Shown: positions 9,151 to 19,703, numbered from the stretch's first letter. The stretch is DNA of 64,000 bases from JACPDI01 sp035463475 (GCA_035463475.1 DATHTE010000131.1:33312-97311); one strand, 5' to 3'. Notes: generated by a model from the sequence alone, not told the origin. Numbers and translations are program-made.

Positions 9151-10319
9151 CAGAGCGCGACGGTGGCGCGCGCGACCAGCCGGCGTACGCCGAGTGAAAA
9201 GTCGTCCGGTCGCGAGAGCAGGCTGAGGACGACGAACGCCTCGTGAGGGAAGTCGAAAAAGTAACCTGGATGGACCAGCACGTGATCCGTGCGCAGCAAT
9301 TCCAGGGCCAGCTGTTCCTCCGGAACCGTGGCCGGCACTCTGACCACGGCATACCAGCCGCCGTCCGCTTCGAGCACCTCGATGTCGGACGCCATCGCGA
9401 CCAGTTGCGCGAGCGCCGCGCGGTTCCCGATCGTGCGCCGCTGGATCCGCTCGCGGATGCGCGGCGCTCGCTGGAGCAGCGCCGGAGCGGCACGCTGCAC
9501 CGGTGTTGAGACTGACAGGTAGGTGTCGCAGATGAGTTCGAGGCGGGCGATCGCTTCGGTTACCAGCGCCGAGGGGCCGGCAACCGCCATCCAGCCGAGC
9601 TTGACCTGCGGTAACCCTGCTGCTTTCGACAGGCCGCCGAGTGAAAACGCCAGCGCCGCGTCCTGTTGGACGACACTCGGCCCGCGGTCGCGGCCGTCGA
9701 ACACATAGTCCGCGAACACTTCGTCGCCGATGAGCGCGACCTGCCGTCGGGCGCAGAGTGCGCTCACCGCATCCAGCTCGGGCCCCGTCAGAAACGACCC
9801 AGTGGGGTTGTTCGGGCTGACGACCAGCACGGCGCGGGTCCGCGGGGTAACAGCGCGCTCGAGCGCGTCGAGATTGAGCGACCATCTGCCGTGGTATTCG
9901 ATCGGATAGCTGACCGGGCGGACGGCGTCGAGCGCGGTCAGGTGTTCGAACAGCGGATAGCTCGGCACCGGCACGAGCACCTCGTCGCCCGGATCACACA
10001 GCAGCTTGAAGAGGAGCGAGTACGCCTCGCTGGTGCTCGCCGTGAGCGCGATGCGATCGGCGGGAACCGTGACACCGCGCCTCGCGTATTCCGACGCAGC
10101 CGCCTCGCGGGCCGCGGGCATCCCGAGCGGCGCGGGCTCGTACCGCAGCGCGGCGGGATCGGCGAGTGGGACGAGCAGGTCGGGCGCGTACTCCAGTCCC
10201 GCGTCGGTCGGGTTGGACAGCGTGAGATCGGTGATGGCCACGCCCTGCGCGCGCAGTTCGGCGAGCAGCAGGGCGTGGCGATTGGGAGTCAGGTCTCCGG
10301 GAGCGCGCGTCGAGAACAT
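9150..10319 (-). CDS. PLP-dependent class I/II aminotransferase
   Basis: 389 aa. Fold-type I features: substrate-loop ASTSEAYSLLF, the SPNNPTGS signature, IGDEVFADY with the PLP-ring Asp, and the PLP lysine in SLGGLSKAAGLPQVKLGW (about residue 230). The LSNPTDAGLEY start is typical of the alanine/aspartate-type branch annotated as pyridoxal-phosphate-dependent aminotransferase. Amino donor and acceptor cannot be assigned. It shares a TGATG junction with malQ downstream and is divergent from the M16 gene at 10361, leaving 41 bp for both promoters. Confidence 0.9.
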   Translation of the reverse strand: MFSTRAPGDLTPNRHALLLAELRAQGVAITDLTLSNPTDAGLEYAPDLLVPLADPAALRYEPAPLGMPAAREAAASEYARRGVTVPADRIALTASTSEAYSLLFKLLCDPGDEVLVPVPSYPLFEHLTALDAVRPVSYPIEYHGRWSLNLDALERAVTPRTRAVLVVSPNNPTGSFLTGPELDAVSALCARRQVALIGDEVFADYVFDGRDRGPSVVQQDAALAFSLGGLSKAAGLPQVKLGWMAVAGPSALVTEAIARLELICDTYLSVSTPVQRAAPALLQRAPRIRERIQRRTIGNRAALAQLVAMASDIEVLEADGGWYAVVRVPATVPEEQLALELLRTDHVLVHPGYFFDFPHEAFVVLSLLSRPDDFSLGVRRLVARATVAL

Positions 10320-10360
10320 GCCGCGTCAGATAGACTAAGGCTGACCGCTGGTGCCACGTC

Positions 10361-11758
10361 ATGGAAAAAATGCTGAAGCAGGACCTGACCCCCGCTCTCG
10401 CCCTTTGCGGCCTCCTCCTCGCCGCGCCGGCCGCGGCGCAGGACGCGCCGGCCGCCCCGCCACGGCTCGAAGTGCCGTACGCGCAGTTCACGCTCCCCAA
10501 CGGCCTCACGGTCATCGTGCACGAGGACCACAGCGTGCCGCTGGTCTCGGTCAACGCCTGGTACCACGTCGGCTCGGGCCGCGAGAAGACGGGGCGGACC
10601 GGCTTCGCACACCTGTTCGAGCACCTGATGTTCGAGGGGTCGGCGCACGTCAAGGAAGGGGAGTTCGACACGCTCCTCGAAGGCGCGGGGGGAAACAACA
10701 ACGGCTCGACGAACTCGGACCGCACGAACTACTGGATCGACGTCCCGTCGAACGCCGTGGACCTTGCGCTGTTCCTGGAGTCGGACCGCATGGGATGGCT
10801 GCTCGAGGTGATGTCGCCCGAGCGCGTGGACGGCCAGCGCGACGTCGTCAAGAACGAGCGGCGGCAGGGGGTTGAAAACGCGCCGTACGGGACGGCGGGC
10901 ATCGTCCTCGACGAGATGCTCTACCCCGAAGGACACCCGTATCACTGGCCGACCATCGGCTACATGGAGGATCTCACGGCGGCGAGCTACGAGGACGTCG
11001 TCGATTTCTTCCGGCGGTACTATCCCCCGAACAACGCGAGCCTGGTGCTGGCGGGAGACATCGACGTCGCGCGCGCGAAGGCGTTCGTCGAGAAGTGGTT
11101 CGGCGAGATCAAGCCGCGCGACACGGTGCCCCCGCTCGAGTTCCCGCAGGCGATCCTCACCGGGGTGCAGAAGCGCACGCTGACCGATCGCGTGCAGCTG
11201 CCGCGGCTCTACCTCGCGTGGCTCACGCCGGCGCACTTCCGGCCGGGCGACGCCGCCCTCGACATGGTCAGCCAGGTGCTCGCCGGGGGGAAGAACTCGC
11301 GCCTCTACAAGCGGCTGGTCTACGACCTGCAGATCGCGCAGGACGTCGCCGCGTTCCAGGCCTCGGCCGCGCTCTCTTCGTCGTACCAAATCATCGTCAC
11401 GCCGCGTCTGGATCGCCGCGACGGAAAGTCAGTGACGCCGCAGGCGGCGATTGAGGACGTGCAGCGCATCGTGGACGAGGAGCTGGAAAAGCTCCGCAAC
11501 GAGCCGCCCTCGGCGCGGGAGATGGAGCGCGCGCTCAACCAAGTCGAAGCCTCGTTCTACGACTCGATGGAAGCGGTGGGAGGCTTCGGCGGCAAGGCGG
11601 ATCGGCTGAACGCCTACTTCTTCGCGACCGGCGATCCGGACTACTTCAACGAGGATCTCGCGCGGTACCGCGCGCTGTCGGCGAACGACATTCAGGCGGC
11701 CGTGCGGCGGTTCCTGCCGCAGGACCGGCGCGTGGAGCTGACCGTGCTGCCGCAGTGA
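10361..11758 (+). CDS. M16 family zinc peptidase, catalytic subunit, secreted
   Basis: 465 aa with a signal peptide (LTPALALCGLLLAAPAAAQ). The inverted zinc motif HLFEH lies at about residue 83-87 and the downstream third ligand in the ERRQG helix (about 166). The second half is the M16 C-terminal repeat (LAGGKNSRLYKRLVYD). The start could also be the ATG at 10370, which gives a shorter n-region; neither has a strong ribosome site. It pairs with the next gene, which lacks the zinc motif, as in heterodimeric M16B peptidases. Acts on peptides in the periplasm; substrate unknown. Confidence 0.92.
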   Translation: MEKMLKQDLTPALALCGLLLAAPAAAQDAPAAPPRLEVPYAQFTLPNGLTVIVHEDHSVPLVSVNAWYHVGSGREKTGRTGFAHLFEHLMFEGSAHVKEGEFDTLLEGAGGNNNGSTNSDRTNYWIDVPSNAVDLALFLESDRMGWLLEVMSPERVDGQRDVVKNERRQGVENAPYGTAGIVLDEMLYPEGHPYHWPTIGYMEDLTAASYEDVVDFFRRYYPPNNASLVLAGDIDVARAKAFVEKWFGEIKPRDTVPPLEFPQAILTGVQKRTLTDRVQLPRLYLAWLTPAHFRPGDAALDMVSQVLAGGKNSRLYKRLVYDLQIAQDVAAFQASAALSSSYQIIVTPRLDRRDGKSVTPQAAIEDVQRIVDEELEKLRNEPPSAREMERALNQVEASFYDSMEAVGGFGGKADRLNAYFFATGDPDYFNEDLARYRALSANDIQAAVRRFLPQDRRVELTVLPQ

Positions 11759-11781
11759 CCGGCGTCCGCCGGGGTTACATC

Positions 11782-13221
11782 ATGCGAAAAGCGATGCTGC
11801 AAGGCCTGACGTCCGTTCTGCTGCTGTTCGCGCTCGCCGCGCCGGCCGCCGCGCAGACCGACCGATCTGCCGCGCCGAAGCCGGGCCCCGCGCCCACCGT
11901 GAGGCTGCCGGACATCCTGAAACGCGCGCTCCCCAACGGGCTGCCCGTCTGGATCGTGGAGCACCACGAAGTGCCCGTCGTACAGGTGGACCTGATCGTG
12001 CGGGCCGGCAGCGCGGCGGATCCCGCCGGCAAGTACGGTCTGGCGAGCTTCACCGCGGCGCTCCTCGACGAGGGGGCGGGAACGCGGGACGCGCTGCAGA
12101 TCGCGGACGCGATCGACTATCTCGGCGCGCAGCTCTCGACCGGGAGCAGCATCGACGCGTCGAGCGTGAGGCTGCACGTCTCTGTGGCGCGCCTGGCCGA
12201 GGCGCTGCCGATCATGGCGGACGTGGCGCTGCGGCCGACGTTCCCGCCGGCCGAGGTCGATCGCATTCGCGACGAGCGCCTGACCGACCTCCAGCAGGCG
12301 CGCGCCGATCCCGCCGAGATCATCCGCTGGGCGTTCCCGCTCGCCGTGTTCGGGCCCCAGCACCGGTACGGCGCGGCCGCCGTCGGCACTACCGGGACGC
12401 TCAAGACCTTCACGGCCGAGGATCTCCGCGCGTTCCACGCGGCCCGCTTCACGCCCTCGCAGTCCGTCCTCCTCGTCGTGGGGGACGTCAAGGCGGACGC
12501 CATCTGGCCGCTGCTCGAGCGCGCCTTCGGCGGGTGGAAGGGCGCGGCGTCCTCCGCGTCTCCGCCGGTTCCGGAGCCGGCGCAGCTGCGGGCGCGGCGC
12601 GTCGTGATCGTGGACAAGCCTGACGCCGCGCAGTCGCAGATTCGTATCGGGTGGGTCGGCGTGCCGCGCGCCACGCCGGACTACTACGCGCTCCAGGTGC
12701 TGAACACGATTCTGGGCGGCTCGTTCACGTCGCGGCTGAACCAGAACTTGCGCGAGCAGCACGGCTACGCGTACGGCGCCGGGTCGGCGTTCGACATGCG
12801 TCGGGTGTCCGGCGCGTTCTTCGCGGCCGCGGGCGTGCAAACGGACAAGACCGCCGAATCGGTGAAGGAGTTCTTCAACGAGCTGACCGGAATCCTGCGG
12901 CCGATCCCGGCCGACGAGATCGCCAAGGCGAAGAACTACCTCGCGCTCAGCTACCCTCGTGACTTCGAGACGACGCGAGATATCGCCGCACAGCTCGCGA
13001 CGGCGTTCGTGTACGACCTGCCCGAAGACTTCTTCAGCACCTACGTGCAGAAGATCCAGGCGGTGACGCCGGAGGAGGTCCAGGCCGCGGCGAAGAAGTC
13101 CCTCAACCCCGACCGCTTCGCGGTGGTGATAGTGGGCGATCGCAAGACGATCGAAGCGCCCGTCCGCGCGCTGAACCTGGGGCCGATCAGTTACATGAAG
13201 ATCGAGGAAGCGGTGCGATAG
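11782..13221 (+). CDS. M16 family non-catalytic partner subunit, secreted
   Basis: 479 aa from the ATG at 11782, which starts a clear signal peptide (MRKAMLQGLTSVLLLFALAAPAAA). A GTG at 11755 would overlap the upstream stop but adds nine residues before the signal. The fold matches M16 (PVWIVEHHEVPVVQVDLIVRAG, LGGSFTSRLNQNLREQHGYAYG), but FTAALLDEG replaces HxxEH, so zinc cannot bind. The RxxxY-type glycine-rich motif that binds the substrate carboxyl side is kept (FTSRLNQNLREQHGYAYG). This fits a heterodimer in which the first gene product cuts and this one binds substrate. Confidence 0.92.
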   Translation: MRKAMLQGLTSVLLLFALAAPAAAQTDRSAAPKPGPAPTVRLPDILKRALPNGLPVWIVEHHEVPVVQVDLIVRAGSAADPAGKYGLASFTAALLDEGAGTRDALQIADAIDYLGAQLSTGSSIDASSVRLHVSVARLAEALPIMADVALRPTFPPAEVDRIRDERLTDLQQARADPAEIIRWAFPLAVFGPQHRYGAAAVGTTGTLKTFTAEDLRAFHAARFTPSQSVLLVVGDVKADAIWPLLERAFGGWKGAASSASPPVPEPAQLRARRVVIVDKPDAAQSQIRIGWVGVPRATPDYYALQVLNTILGGSFTSRLNQNLREQHGYAYGAGSAFDMRRVSGAFFAAAGVQTDKTAESVKEFFNELTGILRPIPADEIAKAKNYLALSYPRDFETTRDIAAQLATAFVYDLPEDFFSTYVQKIQAVTPEEVQAAAKKSLNPDRFAVVIVGDRKTIEAPVRALNLGPISYMKIEEAVR

Positions 13222-13246
13222 GGGACAGAGGAACCGATCGCCGCCC

Positions 13247-15595
13247 TCACCTCGGCTTGCGCGCGAGCAGCACGAGCACGTCACGTGGCTCGAACTGGTG
13301 CTCGAAGCGCGGGCCCGCGCCGACGCGCCCCTCGAGCGGCATCGCCTGGGCGGTCTCGAGGTCCTGCCACTCCCCCGCCGGCGCGTCCTTCGGCAACTGG
13401 ATCGTGACGCGCTGCCGTGCGCCGTCGTGGTTGATCGCAATCAGCAGCATCGCGCGATCCGACTCCATCAGGCGGGCCTCGACGACGCCTCGCCAGGAGG
13501 CATCGGCCTGCTCGCGCGGCGGGCGCTGGCGCGCGGCGGTCTGCTCGAGGGTGACCCGCGGTGCCACGCCCGCACCGCGGACCAGCGCCGCGATCAGCAG
13601 CCCGGCCGCCGCGTGCTTCTGCGGATCCTGCTCGAAGGCGGCCGCGACGAAGGAGCCGAGCAGCACCGCCGTTCCCTTGCCGAACGTGTTGAGAACCGCC
13701 GCCGGTTCTCCGGACGCCGCGGTGGCGATCACGCGCGCGCCCGGCGCGGTCGTGAGCGTCTCGAGGTAAGTGGACCCCGGAATCTGCCGCCCCGCGAGAA
13801 AGCCGAGGCTCGGCGGAAGGTCCTTCGTCATCCGGAACGCGAGCGGCTCGCCGCTGTGCAGCACCGCCTCGCGCGCGCCAAACACCTCATCGAGCCCGCC
13901 ACCCGGGATGCGCGGGTTGGCGAACCCGCGCTCGTCGTTCCAGGCGGGGCGCGCCTCGGCGACGAGCGTCCCGCCGTCGCGCACGTAGGTTTTCAGCCCC
14001 TCGGCGACGGGGCGCGAGAGCATGATTGGGTACGGAAAGTAGATCGCGCGGTACTCGGATGCGCGCCCGGCGGCGATCTCGTCGGCGTGAATGAAGTCCA
14101 CCTGCAGGTTCTCGTTGTAGAGGGCGCGATAGACGCCGACGATCGAGTTGCGCGCGGTCTGCCCGGGGCCCACCGTGTTTCCACCGGCCATATGCGACAG
14201 CCGGTTGTAGACGACGGCCACGCGAGCGCGTTCGGGCTGCAGCGCGGTGAACAGGTTGGCGTTGCGTCCGATCAAGTCCGCGAGCGCGCCCGCCGTCTTC
14301 GCGCGCTCGGTCAGGGTCCCGTCCAGCTCGATCATCCCGTAGCCGTTCGACTCGTACCCGGAACTCATCGGGTAGTACGCGTAGTAGCTGATCGATCGCG
14401 CGCCGCGCGACAGCACGGCCCACGCCCAGAGCCGGAGGTCCTCGGCGGTCACCGGATTGGCCACCCTGACGCCGGTCGCCCCTTGCCCGGCCTGCAGCTC
14501 GCCGATCCACCAGCCGCGGTCGCGCGCCGCAGAGCGGATGCCGTCGAGGCCGGACATCAGCCGGATCGGCGACCAGGGGGCGGTGGACGAGGCGTGCTTC
14601 GGGTAGATCGACGTGCCGTAATGATCCACGGCGCGCGTCATCCACCAGTCATCCGGGCTGCCGAACCCGGACAGTGGGCTCAGGAGCACCGCGGGCACGT
14701 CCGAGTGGCTGCTGACCCGAAACGCGCGGGGCTTCACATCGTCGGCGGCGGCCCGCGCCTTCATCAGCAGGTCCTCCTCCAGCTTGTGCGGGATGAAGGT
14801 CTTCCAGTCGATGAAGTCGCTATAAGAAAGGATGGTGCCGTAGCGCGGCGGCTGGACCTGGTCCCAGCTCTCGAACGTGCGGTACCACGCGCGGTTCAGC
14901 GCCTCGAGGGTCCCGTACTTCGCGCGCAGCCAGTCGCGGAACTTCGCCAGCGTGTGGGGGCAGTAGCAGAACTCGATCGGCTCGTTGAACCAGACCCAGT
15001 TGACGATGTGCGGCTCGCTCCAGACGTCGAAGCCGTAGAACGACGGATGCTGCCGCGCCGCGCGCGACACCGCCTGGATGAAGCGCGCGACGCTCTCCCT
15101 CACCTTCTCGTGATCGAGGCAATAGCCCGGCGCCGCCTGCGACGGGATCCGCACGCCCTTGTCCGAGACGAACGCCGCGTCTGGAAACGCGCGGCCCACC
15201 CACTCAGGCGCGGAGTCCGAGTAAATCTGGATGATGACCTTCAAGCCGACGCCGTCCGCCAGCGCGAGGAGCTGCTCGAGCGCATCGAGCCGCACCTGGC
15301 CGCGCTGCGGCTCGGCGCTCGCCCAGTCCACCCACGCCTTGACGTGGTTGAAACCGAGCGACTTGATCGTGCGGAGATCGCGCAGCCACGCGTCGCGCTC
15401 GCGCTCCGGGTCGCGCACGAGCATCGGCGCGCGCGCCGTACCGCCGCCGTACCACACGCCGACCGGGAAAAAGGGGGCGGTGACCCCCGGAGACTGTGAC
15501 TGACCCGCGACTGGGTCCGCAGTGAAGACAGGGCTGGCGATGAGAAGCGCCGCACCCGCAGAGGCAAGGGCGACCAGCCGCCCACGCAAGCGCAT
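13247..15595 (-). CDS. secreted GH42-like beta-galactosidase family protein
   Basis: 782 aa with a signal peptide (RLVALASAGAALLIASPVFTAD). The TIM barrel is GH42-like: VGVWYGGGTARAP, FNHVKAWVDWASAEPQRG, acid/base Glu in FDVWSEPHIVNW and probable nucleophile Glu in IGELQAGQGATG. A class-I-glutamine-amidotransferase-like trimerisation domain follows (ARVAVVYNRLSHMAGG to YFPYPIMLSRP), then a beta domain. Secretion is unusual for classical GH42 enzymes. It probably removes beta-linked galactose or arabinose from plant or microbial glycans. Convergent with the M16 pair and divergent from the S9 gene. Confidence 0.85.
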   Translation of the reverse strand: MRLRGRLVALASAGAALLIASPVFTADPVAGQSQSPGVTAPFFPVGVWYGGGTARAPMLVRDPERERDAWLRDLRTIKSLGFNHVKAWVDWASAEPQRGQVRLDALEQLLALADGVGLKVIIQIYSDSAPEWVGRAFPDAAFVSDKGVRIPSQAAPGYCLDHEKVRESVARFIQAVSRAARQHPSFYGFDVWSEPHIVNWVWFNEPIEFCYCPHTLAKFRDWLRAKYGTLEALNRAWYRTFESWDQVQPPRYGTILSYSDFIDWKTFIPHKLEEDLLMKARAAADDVKPRAFRVSSHSDVPAVLLSPLSGFGSPDDWWMTRAVDHYGTSIYPKHASSTAPWSPIRLMSGLDGIRSAARDRGWWIGELQAGQGATGVRVANPVTAEDLRLWAWAVLSRGARSISYYAYYPMSSGYESNGYGMIELDGTLTERAKTAGALADLIGRNANLFTALQPERARVAVVYNRLSHMAGGNTVGPGQTARNSIVGVYRALYNENLQVDFIHADEIAAGRASEYRAIYFPYPIMLSRPVAEGLKTYVRDGGTLVAEARPAWNDERGFANPRIPGGGLDEVFGAREAVLHSGEPLAFRMTKDLPPSLGFLAGRQIPGSTYLETLTTAPGARVIATAASGEPAAVLNTFGKGTAVLLGSFVAAAFEQDPQKHAAAGLLIAALVRGAGVAPRVTLEQTAARQRPPREQADASWRGVVEARLMESDRAMLLIAINHDGARQRVTIQLPKDAPAGEWQDLETAQAMPLEGRVGAGPRFEHQFEPRDVLVLLARKPR

Positions 15596-15634
15596 TGGCG
15601 GATTTTACAGCGGCGGCGACGTCGGCGAACGGAG

Positions 15635-15642
15635 TACAATCC
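15635..15642 (+). promoter_or_regulatory. putative -10 element (TACAATCC) of the S9 peptidase gene
   Basis: TACAAT lies 25 nt before the ATG at 15666 in the short divergent spacer. The following CC matches TATAATCC before the genes at 24653 and 38191. No convincing -35 is visible. Confidence 0.4.
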
Positions 15643-15665
15643 GCCCTCACACCGAGGTGCCGCCC

Positions 15666-18128
15666 ATGCGCAAGCCACTCCTTCTGATCCTGCTTCTTGC
15701 CGGATGTGTGTCCGCCGGGCTCGCGGCGCAACAGCCGTCCGCGGCCGTGCGATACCTGACGCCGCCGAAAGAGATCGTGGACATCCTGGACGCCGAGCCG
15801 TTTCCGACCGTGTTCGCCAGCCCGGACCGGCAGACGCTCGCGTTGTTGAAGCGCCAGAGCATGCCGCCGATCGCCGAACTCGCGCAGCCGATGTATCGCC
15901 TGGCCGGACGCCGCGTGAACCCGCGCACGAACGGCCCGCACCGCACGCCCGGGTTCGTCGGGCTCTCGCTGCTGACGATCGGCGGCGCGGAGAAGACCAT
16001 CACGCTTCCCGCCGGATCGAGCATCACGGCTATCCGCTTCTCGCCCGATGGGGGCAAGCTCGCCTTCGGGAACATCCGCGAGCGCGGCATCGAGCTGTGG
16101 GTGGCGGACGTCAAGACCGCCCAGGCAAGGGCGCTGACCGCCCCCTCTCTCAACGGTGCCGCCGGATCGCCGTGCGAGTGGCTGGACAACAGCACCGAGC
16201 TGATTTGCGCGTTCGTGCCGGCGGCCCGCGGCGCCGAGCCGAAGCCGCCTGCGATACCTGTCGGGCCAAACGTCCAGGAGAACTTCGGCAAGGCGGCGCC
16301 GGCTCCGACGTTCCAGGACCTCCTCGAGACGGCGCACGACGACGCGCTCTTCGAGCACTACTTCACCAGCCAGCTCGAATACGTGGACGCGCAGACGGGC
16401 CGGCGAACGCCGGTGGGACGTCCAGCGATCGCCGACGAGTTCAGCCCGTCGCCGGACGGCAAGTACCTGATGGTGGCGCGCCTGAAGCGGCCGTTCTCCC
16501 GGCTCGTGCCGCTCAACGGATTCCCCAAGGAGGTCGAGATCTTCGATCGCTCGGGCAAGGCCGTGAGGAAGATCGCCGACGTCCCGAGCACCGAGGGGGT
16601 GCCGATCCTCGGCGTGCTGGAGGGGCCGCGCGCGTATCGCTGGAACGGGGCCGAGCCCGCCACCGCCGTCTGGGTGGAGGCGCTCGACGAAGGGAACCCG
16701 AAGAACGAGGTGCCGTATCGCGACCGGATCGTTTCGCTGAAGGCGCCGTTCGCGGGCGAGCCCGCGGAAATCATGAAGACCGGGTACCGGTTCCGGCGCA
16801 TCGCGTGGACCCAGAACGACGTGGCGATCGTGAATGAGTACGACCGGCCGAAGCGGTGGACGCGCACGTGGATCGTCGACGGTCCCGGCGCGCAGCCGCG
16901 AACGCTCTGGGATCGCAGCGACGAAGATCGGTACGCGGACCCCGGGCAACCGCTCACGCTCTCGGCTGGCCCTGCGGGCCCGTTCGGCGGCGCCGGCGAT
17001 GGCGAACTGATCCTCCAGCGCGGTGACGCGATCTTCCTGCGCGGCGACGGAGCCTCGAAGGCGGGCGACCGGCCGTTCATCGACCGTCTCGACCTGAAGA
17101 CGCTCGCGACGACGCGCCTGTTCCAGAGCGACGAGAAGAGCTACGAGGCCGTCGTGACGGTGCTCAGCGACGATGGCCGACGGCTCCTCACGAAGCACGA
17201 GACGAGAACCGAGGCGCCGAACTATTTCGTGCGCGATCTGTCCGCCGGCACGCGCCAGGCACTGACGACGTTCAAGGATCCGCACCCGCAGATCACGGCC
17301 GCGCTTGCCACGCGCGAGTTCGTGACCTACGAGCGGAAGGACGCCGTCAGGCTCTCCGGCACCCTCTACCTGCCGACGAACTACCGCAAGGGCGAGCGCG
17401 TCCCGATGTACGTCTGGGCGTACCCGCGCGAGTTCGCCGATCCGGACGCCGCCAGCCAGGTCGTCGGCTCGCCGAACCGGTTCACCACGATCGGCGGCGC
17501 GTCACATCTGCTGATGCTGACGCAGGGCTACGCCATCTTCGACGGACCGACGATGCCGATCGTCGGCAAGGGCGAGACCGCCAACGACGCGTACATCGAG
17601 CAGCTGGTCGCGAGCGCGCAGGCGGCAGTGGACAAGGCGGTCGAGATGGGGATCGCCGACCGCGACCGCGTCGGCGTCGGCGGCCACAGCTACGGCGCCT
17701 TCATGACGGCGAACCTGTTGGCGCACTCGGACATCTTCCGCGCGGGCACGGCGCGGAGCGGCGCCTACAACCGGACGCTCACGCCCTTCGGGTTCCAGAA
17801 CGAACGGCGGACGTTCTGGGAGGTGCCGCAGGTGTACGCGCGGATGTCGCCGTTCTTCTACGCCGACAAGATCAACGAGCCGATCCTCCTGACTCACGGC
17901 GAGATGGACGACAACTCCGGGACGTACCCGATCCAGTCCGAGCGGCTGTTCATGGCGTTGAAGGGGCACGGCGCGACGGTGCGGTACGTCACGCTGCCGT
18001 ACGAGGCGCACGGGTACGCCGCGCGCGAGTCGGTGCTGCACACCGTCGCCGAGATGCTCAACTGGCTGGATACCTACGTGAAGAACGCGAAGCCGAGGAC
18101 CTCGCCAACCGACGAGGCGAGAAGGTAG
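15666..18128 (+). CDS. S9 family serine peptidase, S9D (glutamyl endopeptidase-like), exported
   Basis: 820 aa. The start at 15666 begins a signal peptide with a possible lipobox (LLLILLLAGC). A beta-propeller region (SPDGGKLAFGNI, SPSPDGKYLMVARLKRPFSR) precedes an alpha/beta-hydrolase domain with Ser in GGHSYGAFM (about 674), Asp in GEMDDNSG (about 747) and His in YEAHGYA (about 780). The PFFYADKINEPILLTHG block is typical of the S9D group related to chloroplast glutamyl endopeptidase. TACAATCC at 15635-15642 is a likely -10 box. The last 71 nt overlap the minus-strand D-aminoacylase gene tail to tail. Confidence 0.92.
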   Translation: MRKPLLLILLLAGCVSAGLAAQQPSAAVRYLTPPKEIVDILDAEPFPTVFASPDRQTLALLKRQSMPPIAELAQPMYRLAGRRVNPRTNGPHRTPGFVGLSLLTIGGAEKTITLPAGSSITAIRFSPDGGKLAFGNIRERGIELWVADVKTAQARALTAPSLNGAAGSPCEWLDNSTELICAFVPAARGAEPKPPAIPVGPNVQENFGKAAPAPTFQDLLETAHDDALFEHYFTSQLEYVDAQTGRRTPVGRPAIADEFSPSPDGKYLMVARLKRPFSRLVPLNGFPKEVEIFDRSGKAVRKIADVPSTEGVPILGVLEGPRAYRWNGAEPATAVWVEALDEGNPKNEVPYRDRIVSLKAPFAGEPAEIMKTGYRFRRIAWTQNDVAIVNEYDRPKRWTRTWIVDGPGAQPRTLWDRSDEDRYADPGQPLTLSAGPAGPFGGAGDGELILQRGDAIFLRGDGASKAGDRPFIDRLDLKTLATTRLFQSDEKSYEAVVTVLSDDGRRLLTKHETRTEAPNYFVRDLSAGTRQALTTFKDPHPQITAALATREFVTYERKDAVRLSGTLYLPTNYRKGERVPMYVWAYPREFADPDAASQVVGSPNRFTTIGGASHLLMLTQGYAIFDGPTMPIVGKGETANDAYIEQLVASAQAAVDKAVEMGIADRDRVGVGGHSYGAFMTANLLAHSDIFRAGTARSGAYNRTLTPFGFQNERRTFWEVPQVYARMSPFFYADKINEPILLTHGEMDDNSGTYPIQSERLFMALKGHGATVRYVTLPYEAHGYAARESVLHTVAEMLNWLDTYVKNAKPRTSPTDEARR

Positions 18129-19703
18129 AGGGCGACGTCAGGACCTTCCCTGGTTTTGCGCGGGTGATCTCGCCGTCGCGCACGACCAGCTCCCCATTCA
18201 CCAGCACGAACGGAACGCCGGCCGCGTACGCGTGCGGGCGGTCGAATGTCGCGCGATCCTCAATCGTATTCGGATCGAAGACGACGAGATCGGCAGCGTA
18301 GCCTTCGCGCACGAGTCCGCGGCGCTCGAACCGGAAATGCTGCGCGGGAAGCGAGGTCATCTTTCTAATCGCCTCTTCCAGCGCGATGACGTGGCGCCGC
18401 CGGACGTATTCCCCGAGCACCCGGGCGTTGTTGCCGTAGCCGCGCGGGTGCGGCACCCCCTCGCCTGGCGCGAGCACGCCGCTGTCGGACGCGAACGCCA
18501 CCTGCGGATGCGCCATGATCCGCGCCACGTCCTCGTCGCTCATGAAGTGGTAGACCATCGATGCTCCCCCGCGCAGCAGCATCTCGCGGGCGGCCTCGAA
18601 CTGCGCGTCGGCGGCGTCGGACCCTTTCAGCTTCGAGGCGACCTCCTTCATCGTCAGGCCGTTGAGTGACGGGTCCGCGGCGTACGACGCGACCGTCGCG
18701 AACGACAGGTCGCTGAGGCCCCGCTCCGCGAGCAGCGCCCGCATGTCCGTCCTGATGCGCTCCCAGGTCGCGGGATCCTGCAGCCGTTGTCTCGTGTGCT
18801 CCGGTCCGCCTTCGAGCGCCCACGGTGGAAAACGGATCGCCAGGCCGGAGCTCGCGGCGGTGTAGGCATACTGATCCGCCCGAACGTCAACGCCGCGCGT
18901 CCGGGCCGCGTCGACGAGCGCGAGCGCCCTGGCGCTCGCGCCCCAGCGGTTCGGGCTGTCCACCTTGAGGTGCGAGATCTGGACGCGCGCGCCCGACGCT
19001 TCACCGACGCGGATGGTCTCCGCAATCGCCTGCTCCAGCTCGGTGCCCTCGTTTCGCATGTGCGACGTGTAGATGCCGCCGGACGCCGCCGCGACGCGTG
19101 CGAGTTCGATGATCTCCGCCGACTCGGCGTACGTCCCGGGCACGTACTGCAGTCCGGTCGAGAGGCCGACTGCGCCGTCTGCCATCGCCTTCCAGACGTA
19201 CGACCGCATCTTCGCGAGCTCCTGTGGCGTGGGCTGCCGGCGTTCCGCGCCCATCACCGCGCGGCGAACCGTGTTGTGGCCGACGAGCGTCGCGAAATTG
19301 GGCGAAGTCCCGACCTGACGAATGCGCTCGAGCGCCTCGCCGATGTCGAGCGCCGAGCCGCCGCAGTTGCCGGCCACGATGGTGGTCACGCCCATGCGGA
19401 TGAAGTTCTCCGCGAACGGACGTTCCGCCACGTCGTCGGCATGGGTGTGCACGTCGATGAAGCCGGGCGCAACGACCAGCCGGCTCGCGTCAATGACCGT
19501 GTCGGCGGCCGATCGCGGGATCCTCCCCACCCTCGCGATCTGGCCGTCGCGAATCCCCACGTCGGCGCGCCGGCGCGGAGCGCCGCTGCCGTCGATCACC
19601 TGCCCGTCGGCGATCACGAGGTCGTACCGCGTCGTTTGCCGCGCGGCCGCGGTCAGCACGACGGCCGCGCCGGTCGCGAGAACGCCGAGGATGCGCGCGC
19701 GCG

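Noticed and set aside
9151..9885. malQ extended upstream to 9885
   Set aside because: The extension overlaps the aminotransferase in another frame and the GH77 start at 9150 has its usual N-terminus.
13298..15499. 733-codon open frame on the plus strand, antisense to the GH42-like gene
   Set aside because: GC-rich codon use leaves long stop-free frames on the opposite strand. The product is Arg/Pro/His-rich with no domain, and the minus-strand frame has clear GH42 motifs.
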